From NCBI GenBank assembly GCA_011524615.1, contig WTJZ01000009.1, positions 2,658 to 17,977 on the forward strand: 15,320 nt of DNA, given 5' to 3'. How positions within the stretch are numbered: position 1 is the stretch's first letter; each line of letters starts with the position of its first letter. Shown piece after piece: positions 7,626-15,231 of this stretch. This DNA is from Akkermansiaceae bacterium. GTDB lineage: Bacteria > Verrucomicrobiota > Verrucomicrobiia > Verrucomicrobiales > Akkermansiaceae. The notes under the pieces were generated by a model, which worked only from the letters and a program-made list of their open reading frames with translations, searched no databases and was not told where the DNA came from. The position numbers were made by a program, and so were the translations under genes.

Positions 7626-8615
7626 TTACCACTGGATGGCCGCCGCCGCCCATGTGAGGCCTGCGCCAAAGACGACACATACGATGTTTTCACCGCGTTG
7701 GAACTTGCCTGAGCGAGCGGCTTCGTCGAGGGCGATTGCTACTGCCGCAGCAGAGGTGTTGCCGTATTTATCGAGGTTGATGAAGACCTTGTCATTATCG
7801 ATGGTGAGGCGGTCTGCGATCGCATCGATGATACGGAGGTTCGCTTGGTGTGGGATCACCTGAGCGATGTCCTCAGAGGTGAGGCCAGCTTCTTCGACGA
7901 CCTTGATCGCCGCATTCTTCATACGGTTGACCGCGTGCTTGAAGACTTCCTTGCCCTGCATAGAGAGTGAGGCGAGCTTGTCGTTCGCATTGTTGATGGT
8001 GATCGGGCATGCTGAGCCACCACCTGGGATATTAAGGATGCCGGTTTGTGCGCCGTCTGTGCCGATCTCGGTGGCGAGGATGCGTCCTTCACCTTCTTCT
8101 GACTTACGGAGGACGGCTGCACCAGCTCCGTCTCCGAAGAGAACGCAGGTGTTACGGTCTTCCCAGTTAGTGAAGGCTGAGAGCTTCTCTGCACCGATGA
8201 TGAGTGCGTTCTGGAAGGTGCCCGCACCGATCATATTCTTGGCCATTTCCATCGCGTAGAGGAACCCTGAGCATGCTGCTGAGATGTCGAATGCGACGGA
8301 CTTCTTAGCACCTAGGTTCTCCTGGACGTAACATGCAGTCGCAGGCGTCAGGGTGTCAGGGGTGATGGTGGCGACGATGATGAGATCTAGGTCTTCTGCC
8401 GCGATCTGTGCTTGCTCGAGTGCCTTTTTAGCTGCCTCGGTAGCGAGGTCTGATGTGGACTGGTCCTCTGCTGCGATGCGACGAGACTTGATACCGGTAC
8501 GAGTGGTGATCCACTCATCAGTGGTGTCGACGATTTTTTCAAGATCCGCATTCGTAAGAACTTTTTCAGGAAGGTAACTTCCAGTTCCAGCGATAGTGAC
8601 AGGTGCTAGTGACAT
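7626..8615 (-). CDS. fabH: Beta-ketoacyl-ACP synthase III
   Basis: KAS III condenses acetyl-CoA with malonyl-ACP to start each round of type II fatty acid synthesis in the cytoplasm. From the ATG at 8615 the protein has 329 residues, normal for the family. The catalytic triad is complete: Cys115 in SAACSGF, His256 in IPHQAN and Asn286 in YGNTSAA. Other family signatures are GTGSYLPEKVLTN near the N-terminus, DEWITTRTGIKSRR, the glycine-rich LFGDGAGAA and a C-terminal VFGAGLTWAAA. An in-frame TTG at 8654 would add 13 residues of unconserved sequence, so the ATG is preferred although it has no clear Shine-Dalgarno sequence. The nusB terminator lies upstream and its own terminator downstream, so it is probably monocistronic and away from the usual plsX-fabH-fabD neighbours. 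It accepts acetyl or branched short primers depending on pocket residues not judged here. Confidence 0.96.
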   Translation of the reverse strand: MSLAPVTIAGTGSYLPEKVLTNADLEKIVDTTDEWITTRTGIKSRRIAAEDQSTSDLATEAAKKALEQAQIAAEDLDLIIVATITPDTLTPATACYVQENLGAKKSVAFDISAACSGFLYAMEMAKNMIGAGTFQNALIIGAEKLSAFTNWEDRNTCVLFGDGAGAAVLRKSEEGEGRILATEIGTDGAQTGILNIPGGGSACPITINNANDKLASLSMQGKEVFKHAVNRMKNAAIKVVEEAGLTSEDIAQVIPHQANLRIIDAIADRLTIDNDKVFINLDKYGNTSAAAVAIALDEAARSGKFQRGENIVCVVFGAGLTWAAAAIQW

Positions 8616-8724
8616 AATAGATAGAGGTCTAAACAGAGAGCTACTAGAGTGCAATTACTTTTTAATGTCCTCTTAGGAGAGTGGTTCTGTAAATGTCGCG
8701 AGTGTACTGTAGAGAAAGAGCTAT

Positions 8725-8756
8725 AAAAAAGATCTCTAGTGTGAATCTAGAGATCT
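8725..8756 (-). terminator. Rho-independent terminator of ribH-nusB
   Basis: AGATCTCTAG (8730-8739) and CTAGAGATCT (8747-8756) are perfect 10-base complements around a 7-base loop. On the minus strand six T residues follow (complement of 8725-8730, the innermost base shared with the stem). It lies 45 bases past the nusB stop and before fabH, separating the two transcription units. Confidence 0.88.
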
Positions 8757-8801
8757 GATCATTACTTCTGAGGGACTCAGAGTCTCACATCGAACCTGTA
8801 A

Positions 8802-9626
8802 CTATGATACCTTATCTAGAACGGCATTAATGAGAGGTACTGCATCCTCTGACGTGTACTTACGAGCAAGTTCGATGGCATCATTGATGACGACTCCCTT
8901 GGTCGTCTTATTGATCATGATCTCATAGGCTCCTAGTCTGAGGAGAGAGAGCTCTACTTTACCGATTTGCTCTTGGCTGTAGTTCTGGAGGTTTGACGCG
9001 ATAGCGACGTCGAGTTGATCCAGGTTCTCGATGGTGCCTAGTACGAGTGCACTTGATTCAGACTTGAGAGAGGCTTGTTCCTTGCTGGCCTTGATGAGAG
9101 CAGAGATAGAAGTCTCATCCTGATGACTGAGTGGAGTCGAGACGAGGTCTACACGCTGCGTCAGTTGCTTGAGTTGCTCGAGGGCCTTGATCATCGCTGG
9201 GAGTTCATCAGCAGTGAAGGCCATATTCGTAATGGTCGTGTAATACGTGCTGATGGAGGCATGCAGGGCACTAGCCTGAAGATAGATCTTGGTGAGTTCC
9301 TCTTGTTTGGAGAGGTTCCCCAGCATTTGGTAGAGTCGGTAGAATCCCTCTACAGCCTTAGCAAGAGAGAGTAGGTTACGAGCCTCGGTTGTGTGCTCGT
9401 AGGTCTTGAGCATTGGCACGATCAGGGGAGCGGTCGTGAGGAATTGCTCCGCTGCCTTTGGGAGGGCTTGGAGTTGGTGCTTGAGCGCCTTCACCGATAA
9501 TTTGGTAAGCTTATCAGTCTCCGGCTCAAACGTAAGATCCCACGTGGAATCTTCCGCCTTCATCTGTGAGGAATAAGCGAAGAGGGAGAGAAGTGCCTTT
9601 TCTCGGATTAGGTTAGGTTTACTCAT
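8802..9626 (-). CDS. nusB: Transcription antitermination factor NusB, enlarged form
   Basis: NusB binds boxA RNA with NusE (ribosomal protein S10) and supports antitermination, mainly of rRNA transcripts. The C-terminal part (191-274) is a good NusB match: GTIENLDQLDVAI, QIGKVELSLLRLGAYEI, then VVINDAIELARKYTSED and a final NAVLDKVS. Residues 8-20 (REKALLSLFAYSS) correspond to helix 1. Between them is an insertion of about 150 residues, rich in Leu, Lys, Gln and Thr and probably helical, so the protein has 274 residues against about 140 usually. The Arg-rich N-terminus seen in E. coli NusB is reduced to a single Arg here. The ATG at 9626 has no clear Shine-Dalgarno sequence. It follows ribH by 47 bases, a common pairing, and ends before a terminator. 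Identity is firm; the role of the insertion is unknown. Confidence 0.87.
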   Translation of the reverse strand: MSKPNLIREKALLSLFAYSSQMKAEDSTWDLTFEPETDKLTKLSVKALKHQLQALPKAAEQFLTTAPLIVPMLKTYEHTTEARNLLSLAKAVEGFYRLYQMLGNLSKQEELTKIYLQASALHASISTYYTTITNMAFTADELPAMIKALEQLKQLTQRVDLVSTPLSHQDETSISALIKASKEQASLKSESSALVLGTIENLDQLDVAIASNLQNYSQEQIGKVELSLLRLGAYEIMINKTTKGVVINDAIELARKYTSEDAVPLINAVLDKVS

Positions 9627-9673
9627 GCGATTTTTATAGAGAGGGGTGGGGTACTTACAGGATCTTTTCTGCC

Positions 9674-10162
9674 TTATCCAGCAATTTCTTCAAAGAGAGA
9701 GAGCATAGCGGCGGCGGTACGAGCGGCCTCTACACCACGGTTGAGTTCTACACCGAAGCATCGTTCGTCAGCTTGCTCCATATTGTTGACGTGGAGCACC
9801 TCACTGATGACAGGCGTAGAGAGTCTGACACTGATCTCCATGAGGGCGTCGGATACGGAGCTGCTGACATGGTTCCCGTGTGCGGTCGATCCCTGGAGGA
9901 CAACTCCGAGAGCGATGAAGCAGCCAAAGGTGGTGCCTTGGTTCGCGAGGTGCTGAACAGTCACGGGAATCTCGTAGGAGCCTGGGACTCGTACGATGTG
10001 GATGAGGGCTTCAGGTAGGATTTCCTTAAGTTCCTCGACGCAGGAATCGATGAGTCCATCGACATGAGCCTTGTTGAACTTAGAGGCGACAATAGCGATA
10101 GGTTTGCTACTGAGTTGAGCAGAGTTCTTGAGGATTGGTCGGAGAGGGAGTTCGCTAGCCAT
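9674..10162 (-). CDS. ribH: 6,7-dimethyl-8-ribityllumazine synthase
   Basis: Lumazine synthase joins 5-amino-6-ribitylaminouracil and 3,4-dihydroxybutanone 4-phosphate in the second-last step of riboflavin synthesis. The 162-residue length is normal. Family signatures appear in order: SKFN at 27-30, VPGSYEIP at 59-66, ALGVVLQGSTAH at 84-95 with His95 at the place of the catalytic His, ISEVLHVNNMEQADER at 119-134 and NRGVEAARTA at 141-150. The residues after His95 read GNHV where an aromatic (as in HFEYV or HYDYV) is more usual. An in-frame TAG about 45 bases upstream leaves the ATG at 10162 as the only ordinary start; AGGAG lies too far upstream (about 38 bases) to serve it. It is first in the ribH-nusB unit and divergent from trkA. 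No FMN riboswitch was recognised in the 141-base leader. Confidence 0.95.
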   Translation of the reverse strand: MASELPLRPILKNSAQLSSKPIAIVASKFNKAHVDGLIDSCVEELKEILPEALIHIVRVPGSYEIPVTVQHLANQGTTFGCFIALGVVLQGSTAHGNHVSSSVSDALMEISVRLSTPVISEVLHVNNMEQADERCFGVELNRGVEAARTAAAMLSLFEEIAG

Positions 10163-10303
10163 TGCGTGATGGTGGGCAAAGGTTTGGCAGGGTGTCCACT
10201 CCTAAATGCTTTAAATTCCGTAGTGGGGAGGCTTTTGGGGGGCATTTTCCACTGGTAATGTGAGTGAGGGCTGTCATGGTAGGATATAGTACCCCCGCGA
10301 ATC

Positions 10304-11650
10304 ATGGATATCATCATTGTAGGAGCAGGCGAGATTGGCCGATATCTCGCGACTGAGTTATCGAGCGCTCAGCATAGTATCAGCGTTATCGAGCAAGACG
10401 CGCAGCTCGCAGCAGAGCTGGAGCAAGTAGTGGATGCTAAGGTGATACACGGTGATGGATCGAAGGCGAGTACTCTCATCGAGGCAAATGTGGAGCAGTG
10501 TAAACTGTTCATCGCACTAACGAATGATAATACGGTGAACCTCGTGAGCTGTTCAATGGCTAAGTCGATGGGGGTCAATGAAGTACTCTGTAGGATGCAC
10601 CCTCGCCTACAGCGTGAGGAGTGGCTCTTTGATTACCGAGGGCACTTCGGGATCGATCATCTCTTTAGCTCGGAGAAGTTAAGTTCCCTAGAGCTCGCTA
10701 AGTATATTCGTAACCCTGATGCATTGGCCGTAGAGGAGTTGGCGGGAGGTAAGATCGAGTTACAGCAGTTACGGATTACGCCTAAGAGTGCGGCTGTGGG
10801 GAAGACGCTCCGAGAGCTTAAGTCACCTGATAAGACGCGAGTAGCTCTGGTGACACGCAGTGGTGAGAAGTTTATTCCGACGGCAGATACAGTGATCTTA
10901 GAGAAGGATGTGCTCACCTTCTTCGGGGAGCCTAAGAAGCTCAGTGAGCTCTCTCGTAAGGTGATACCGAATAAGAGAGAGGTGAAGGATCTGCGCGTGG
11001 CGATCTTTGGCGGGGGAGAATATGGGTTCTCTCTTGCTCAGATGCTAGAGGCGTGGGGGTGTAAGGTGCGCGTCTTTGAGGAGGACGAGGCCCGCTGTCG
11101 CTTCCTAGCGGAGGAGTTGCAGAGCTCTACTGTGATCCATGCAGATGCGACCATGATGGAGGAGTTACAGGATGAGCAGATTGGTGAGGTCGACTTCTTC
11201 GTCGCTACGAGTACCTCGGATGAAGATAATGTGATGAGCTGTCTCCAAGCACACCAACTCGGCGCGCGCAAGTGTTTGACCCTCGTGCACCGTGCTGACT
11301 ATGCGAGAACGATTAGTCGAACAGGTCGTAATCTAGGGATCAGAGCCGCCGTGAGTCCGCGAGAGGCGACGAGACGTGATATTGAACGCTTCTTGACCGA
11401 TGATTACTTCCATGTCGTGAAGTCGTACTCTGGAAATGAGGTGATCGAGATGGTAGTCAGAGAGGGCGCAGAGGTAACGAATCAAAGAATCCAATCGGTA
11501 GAATGGCCAGAAGAGGTCGTCCTAGTAGGCATCGTACGAAAGACAGAAGCATGGGTGCCTGGACCTGAGGATCAAATCATGGCTGGAGACATCGTCTACG
11601 CCATGGTGAGTCAGGTAAGTCGGAAGAAATTAGTTAAACTCTTAAAGTAA
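10304..11650 (+). CDS. trkA: Trk potassium uptake regulator TrkA
   Basis: This cytoplasmic gating subunit of the Trk system binds nucleotides and controls the TrkH channel. The 448 residues form two RCK halves, as in E. coli TrkA (458). The first Rossmann fold has GAGEIG at 7-12 with acidic Glu30 at the end of strand 2 and GDGSK at 50-54. The second has GGGEYG at 236-241 with VFEED at 257-261 and HADAT at 279-283. Each half ends in an RCK_C-like domain (about 140-215 and 365-448). The start is the ATG at 10304, directly matching the conserved MDIIIVGAGEIG opening; no Shine-Dalgarno sequence is evident at normal spacing. It is divergent from ribH and is followed after four bases by trkH, so the two are surely co-transcribed. 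Confidence 0.96.
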   Translation: MDIIIVGAGEIGRYLATELSSAQHSISVIEQDAQLAAELEQVVDAKVIHGDGSKASTLIEANVEQCKLFIALTNDNTVNLVSCSMAKSMGVNEVLCRMHPRLQREEWLFDYRGHFGIDHLFSSEKLSSLELAKYIRNPDALAVEELAGGKIELQQLRITPKSAAVGKTLRELKSPDKTRVALVTRSGEKFIPTADTVILEKDVLTFFGEPKKLSELSRKVIPNKREVKDLRVAIFGGGEYGFSLAQMLEAWGCKVRVFEEDEARCRFLAEELQSSTVIHADATMMEELQDEQIGEVDFFVATSTSDEDNVMSCLQAHQLGARKCLTLVHRADYARTISRTGRNLGIRAAVSPREATRRDIERFLTDDYFHVVKSYSGNEVIEMVVREGAEVTNQRIQSVEWPEEVVLVGIVRKTEAWVPGPEDQIMAGDIVYAMVSQVSRKKLVKLLK

Positions 11651-11654
11651 GGCT

Positions 11655-13142
11655 GTGAAGTATCGGATCGTATTAAGATTACTGGGGATCTTACTGTTCC
11701 TGGAGAGTGTCGCGATGGTGGTCTGTGGTGGCTTTGGGCTCTTCTTGACCTCACATACGGGGGGGATCTCTGGATATCCACTGCTGATAGGAGCTCTGAT
11801 ATGTGTTGCTGTGGGGCTCCTCTTCTACTTCGTGCTGGGGGAGAAGGTAGACTACCTGCCAAAGCGTGAGGGCTTAATCTTAGTAGGGTTGAGTTGGGTG
11901 GTCTTTGGGGTGTTTGGCGCTATTCCTTACATGGTCGGTGATCCGTCCTTACCCTTTGCGGACGCTCTCTTTGAATCGGTCTCTGGATTCTCGACGACAG
12001 GTTCTACTGTTATCGAGGATCTGAGTATATGGCCAAAGGATATTCTCCTGTATCGGGCGACGACGCAGTGGCTCGGGGGGCTCGGGATCCTGGTCTTGTT
12101 CATGGCGCTGCTGAGTTCACTCGGGGCGGGGTCTAAGTTCTTGTTTAAGAATGAGTCCAGCTTCCAGTTAAGTGAGATCGCCGCTGTTAAGATTCACGAT
12201 GTGGCGCTACACCTCTTGTACCTTTACTTGGTATTGACCACGATCTGTACTCTCGGGTTACGTTGTTTTGGGATGGATTGGTTTGAGGCGATTACGCATT
12301 CCTTTACGACTCTCTCGACAGCTGGGTTTAGTATTTATAATGAGAGTATCGGTTACTTCAAGGACTGGGACACGGCATGGTTGATCGAGAGCTGGTTGAT
12401 CCTGTTCATGACGCTGGCGGCGTTGAGCTTTGTCTTTTATCTGATTCTCTGGAGACGTAAGTTTGAGAAGGCATGGAAGCTGGAAGAAATATGGGTGTAT
12501 GGACGTATTCTATTGTTCGGTACCTTGGTCTTACTAGTGGCAGAGTATCCGTACATGCAGGATGGGAACTATCTAGAGTGGATCAGGAGGACACTCTTTA
12601 TGGTGGTATCGCTCTCTACTACGACGGGCTTTGGGCTGATCTCTGAACGTGAGTGGCCAGCCTTTGCCTATACCGTGATCGTACTATTAATGATCATTGG
12701 TGGATGCTCCGGCTCTACCGCTGGGGGGGTAAAGGTGAGCCGTGTGATCATCCTATGGAGGATTACGAAGCAGGCTATGGTGAAGGTGTTTAGACCACAT
12801 CAGTACATGTCGCTTAAGATCAACAGTAAGCTGGTCTCGGCTGATAGTCAGCAGATGGTGGTCTTATTCGTCGCGCTACACTTTGCTATCTTGATGCTGT
12901 CTACGTTCTTAGTATCGATCTTTGAGTACCAGAATCAGATCGACTTCGAGACCAGCTTTGGCGCAGTACTCACAGCTATATCCAGTGTGGGGCCAGGGTT
13001 AGGAGCGCACGGTATATGGGATAACTTTGCCTCGATGCATGGGGTGACCAAGGTCTTCTTGTCTTTTATCATGATTCTAGGTCGTTTAGAAATCTTCACC
13101 CTATTGGCGCTCTTTACCTCGACTACATGGAAGAGGTTTTAA
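11655..13142 (+). CDS. trkH: Trk potassium channel subunit TrkH
   Basis: This 495-residue inner-membrane potassium translocation subunit works with TrkA. Its many hydrophobic helices are interrupted by four selectivity-filter loops, each with the expected glycine: FSTTGSTV (112-119), TLSTAGFS (219-226), STTTGFG (321-327) and SSVGPGLG (443-450). The family signature GGCSGSTAGGVKVSRV (349-364) precedes the third intramembrane break, and GRLEIFTLL (476-484) sits near the C-terminus as in other TrkH/KtrB proteins. The start is a GTG at 11655 with TAAGG only two bases away; the trkA stop ends four bases before it, which suggests translational coupling. All parts look intact. TrkH and TrkG cannot be told apart here, but TrkH is the usual partner beside trkA. 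Confidence 0.96.
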   Translation: MKYRIVLRLLGILLFLESVAMVVCGGFGLFLTSHTGGISGYPLLIGALICVAVGLLFYFVLGEKVDYLPKREGLILVGLSWVVFGVFGAIPYMVGDPSLPFADALFESVSGFSTTGSTVIEDLSIWPKDILLYRATTQWLGGLGILVLFMALLSSLGAGSKFLFKNESSFQLSEIAAVKIHDVALHLLYLYLVLTTICTLGLRCFGMDWFEAITHSFTTLSTAGFSIYNESIGYFKDWDTAWLIESWLILFMTLAALSFVFYLILWRRKFEKAWKLEEIWVYGRILLFGTLVLLVAEYPYMQDGNYLEWIRRTLFMVVSLSTTTGFGLISEREWPAFAYTVIVLLMIIGGCSGSTAGGVKVSRVIILWRITKQAMVKVFRPHQYMSLKINSKLVSADSQQMVVLFVALHFAILMLSTFLVSIFEYQNQIDFETSFGAVLTAISSVGPGLGAHGIWDNFASMHGVTKVFLSFIMILGRLEIFTLLALFTSTTWKRF

Positions 13143-13175
13143 TCTCTAACGGGAGATAAAAAAATGTGTTTTTTT
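13142..13175 (+). terminator. Possible weak terminator after trkH
   Basis: ATCTC (13142-13146) pairs with GAGAT (13153-13157), followed by a second hairpin of seven A, TGTG and seven T (13158-13175). The T-tract ends the structure on the plus strand, but the stems are short and AT-rich, so it may only attenuate. Its T-tract runs directly into the candidate promoter of the next gene. Confidence 0.35.
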
Positions 13176-13183
13176 GTGATAAT
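13175..13183 (+). promoter_or_regulatory. Candidate extended -10 promoter for the esterase gene
   Basis: TGTGATAAT fits TGnTATAAT with one change (GATAAT). Transcription would begin near 13190, about 24 bases before the ATG at 13214. No good -35 box is present. This is motif evidence only; read-through from trkAH is the alternative. Confidence 0.35.
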
Positions 13184-13213
13184 GCAGGGGTAGATCGCGT
13201 ATAAAGTGGGTAA

Positions 13214-14761
13214 ATGATGAATAGGATATTATTAGTTATCTCGTGCTTGGTCTGTGGCATACAGGCGAGAGGGTTAGAAGTGGCGTCGCTTTTTAAGGAT
13301 CACGCAGTACTACAATCGGGCATCGAAATACCTGTGTGGGGCTGGGGGGAAGTTGGTGAGGAGGTCGAGGTCTCATTTTCTGGTCAAGAAGTAGCGACTA
13401 CCGTAGATGCGGACGGGCAGTGGCAGGTCGTGCTCCAGCCTGAGGAACCTAGCCGAGAAGGCGTTGAATTATTAGTGTCCTCTACCGCAGGGGCTAAGGT
13501 GGTCATCTCTGATGTGGTCGTGGGCGAGGTATGGATTTGTTCAGGTCAGTCGAACATGCATATGGAGGCTCATAAGTGTCGTGAGGTCGCATCCCTGTTA
13601 CCTAAGATGAAGAATGTGCGCGCCTTTGAGGTGGAGAACACGGTATCCTTTGACGAGGAAGATCAGTGCAATGGTGAATGGGCCGTAGGTCATCCTGATA
13701 GTGCGGTGGCGGCGTCCTTTGCTTATCACTTGCAAGTAGCAGAGGATGTCCCTGTAGGCATTATTCTAACCAGTTGGGGGAGTTCTAGTCTAGAGGCGTG
13801 GATGCCGAAGTCTCTGGCCCAGAAGGTGCCTCACTTTAAGACTCTACTAGAGGAATTTGACGCCAATACTGCTAGCCAGAAAAAGATCCAACAGATCTTA
13901 AAAAAAGGCGTCAGAAGGCAAGAAAATGGCAAAGAGCTAGGCTGGAGTAGGGTGGATGATATCTACCTCAGGAGACAAACGAATCTACTGTATAATGCCA
14001 TGTTCCATCCTCTGATACCATATGGCTGTCGAGGCATCGTCTGGTATCAGGGTGAGCGCAATACGCAATCAATGTTTGGGATGCCAACTACTAAAGAATG
14101 GTTCAAGCGACATTCTGGAATATTAAAGTATGGTGATACGCTACAGGCCTGGATCACGGAATTGAGGTCTCGTTGGGGGAGAGATGATCTTCATCTCTCG
14201 GTAGTGATGCTCCCGGGGTACGCCAAGGGCATGCTTCCGACCTCTCCGGTGAAGTCTCCACAGCGTCCAGAATCTCATTCATGGGCATGGATGCGTGAGT
14301 CTCAACTCTCGGTATTAGACTTACCTCACACGTCAGTAGCGTGTACTATAGACCTCGGCGATGCTACTGATATTCACCCGAAGGACAAGGAACCGATCGG
14401 GAAGAGATTAGCATTACTGGCACAGCGAGATGCTATCGGGCGGGATGTCGTCGCGACTGGTCCTCAGGTGGCGAAAGTTGAGGTCGAAGGCTCCCAAGTG
14501 TTAGTTACATTTGATTCGACAGTGACTACGGTAGATGAAAAGGCTCCGCGAGAATTTTGGCTCTCTCATGATGGTGAGAAGTGGGCCTCAGCAGAGGCTT
14601 CTCTCTCAGGCAACCGAGTCGTACTACACTCTGGAGCTGTCTCGGAACCTCTCTATGTCAGATATGCCTGGACAGGTAAGCCTGAGGTCAACCTAGTGAA
14701 TAGTACTGGTCTGCCGGCGTACCCCTTCAGGACAGACCACTACGTACCATTGGCAAAATAG
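13214..14761 (+). CDS. Secreted SASA-family (sialate O-acetylesterase type) esterase
   Basis: This 515-residue protein begins with a signal peptide (MMNRILLVISCLVCGIQA, likely cut near residue 18), so it acts in the periplasm or outside. An N-terminal beta-rich domain (about 20-100, LFKDHAVLQ and IPVWGWGE) precedes the catalytic SGNH-like SASA domain. It carries GQSNM at 111-115 with nucleophile Ser113, TSWGSSSLEAWMP at 186-198, IVWYQGERN at 275-283, and DATDIHP at 383-389 with the probable catalytic Asp386 and His388. The C-terminal portion (about 415-510) is beta-rich. Relatives remove acetyl groups from sialic acids or from plant xylan, so the substrate is open. The first of two adjacent ATGs (13214) is used; no clear Shine-Dalgarno sequence. 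It follows trkH by 71 bases but has a candidate promoter of its own. No other glycan-degradation genes are in the window. Confidence 0.9.
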   Translation: MMNRILLVISCLVCGIQARGLEVASLFKDHAVLQSGIEIPVWGWGEVGEEVEVSFSGQEVATTVDADGQWQVVLQPEEPSREGVELLVSSTAGAKVVISDVVVGEVWICSGQSNMHMEAHKCREVASLLPKMKNVRAFEVENTVSFDEEDQCNGEWAVGHPDSAVAASFAYHLQVAEDVPVGIILTSWGSSSLEAWMPKSLAQKVPHFKTLLEEFDANTASQKKIQQILKKGVRRQENGKELGWSRVDDIYLRRQTNLLYNAMFHPLIPYGCRGIVWYQGERNTQSMFGMPTTKEWFKRHSGILKYGDTLQAWITELRSRWGRDDLHLSVVMLPGYAKGMLPTSPVKSPQRPESHSWAWMRESQLSVLDLPHTSVACTIDLGDATDIHPKDKEPIGKRLALLAQRDAIGRDVVATGPQVAKVEVEGSQVLVTFDSTVTTVDEKAPREFWLSHDGEKWASAEASLSGNRVVLHSGAVSEPLYVRYAWTGKPEVNLVNSTGLPAYPFRTDHYVPLAK

Positions 14762-15231
14762 CGTTAACGGAAAAGTTGAGATAGGGGGCGAGTACAAAAC
14801 AGTAATAAGACCAGTGTTACTTGTTCTTAATTGCATGAAGTGTGCTTAGCTAGCAATGCACCTAAGCCTACTTCAGCGATGCCCAATAATGCTTCTCTTT
14901 CCCATGACGATAATCTATGGCATTATTCTCCTCTGCCAATTGCGAGTTGCTAAGATAAGAACAGTCCTACCACTCATCTTTACTCGGCCTGTTCCTCCTC
15001 ATGTACAAGAAAAAGTAGTCTGAAACTTATTGGAATACTCAGGATACGATGAATTCCCCCTGTCCCCAGCTGGGAATCACCACCTATGGTGAGCAGGTTA
15101 TAGAGCAACTGCTCCAAGAACTTCGCTAGATCATGAGGGACTAGCGACTCGCCTTGCCCCAATAATATTGTCCCCTTTGTTAAAAGAGGCGTGTTTGAGG
15201 GTGTATCTAAAAGGGTGAGGAAAGAAACTGA
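14762..15231. other. 470-base stretch without a convincing gene
   Basis: All plus-strand frames are broken by stops. A 55-codon plus frame (14856-15023) with a hydrophobic stretch and a 90-codon minus frame (14980-15252) lack ribosome binding sites and recognisable motifs. The stretch does hold several small palindromes, including CCCAGCTGGG at 15064-15073 and an inverted pair at 15123-15147. No U-tract terminator for the esterase gene was seen. It may be a leader region or decayed coding sequence. Confidence 0.5.
15123..15147. repeat. Inverted repeat TCGCTAG / CTAGCGA
   Basis: TCGCTAG (15123-15129) and CTAGCGA (15141-15147) are perfect complements around an 11-base spacer. A second small hairpin (GAGCA-AC-TGCTC, 15103-15114) lies just upstream. 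They sit about 85 bases before the candidate start at 15232. An operator or an RNA leader fold are both possible; chance is not excluded. Confidence 0.4.

Noticed and set aside
8616..8654. TTG start adding 13 residues to FabH
   Set aside because: Conserved KAS III sequence begins just after the ATG at 8615, and the extension is serine-rich and unlike the family.
10163..10303. FMN riboswitch upstream of ribH
   Set aside because: The conserved RFN-element segments were looked for in the leader and not found.
14856..15023. 55-codon plus-strand frame with a hydrophobic stretch
   Set aside because: No Shine-Dalgarno sequence precedes the ATG and no family is recognisable; a frame of this length is expected by chance.
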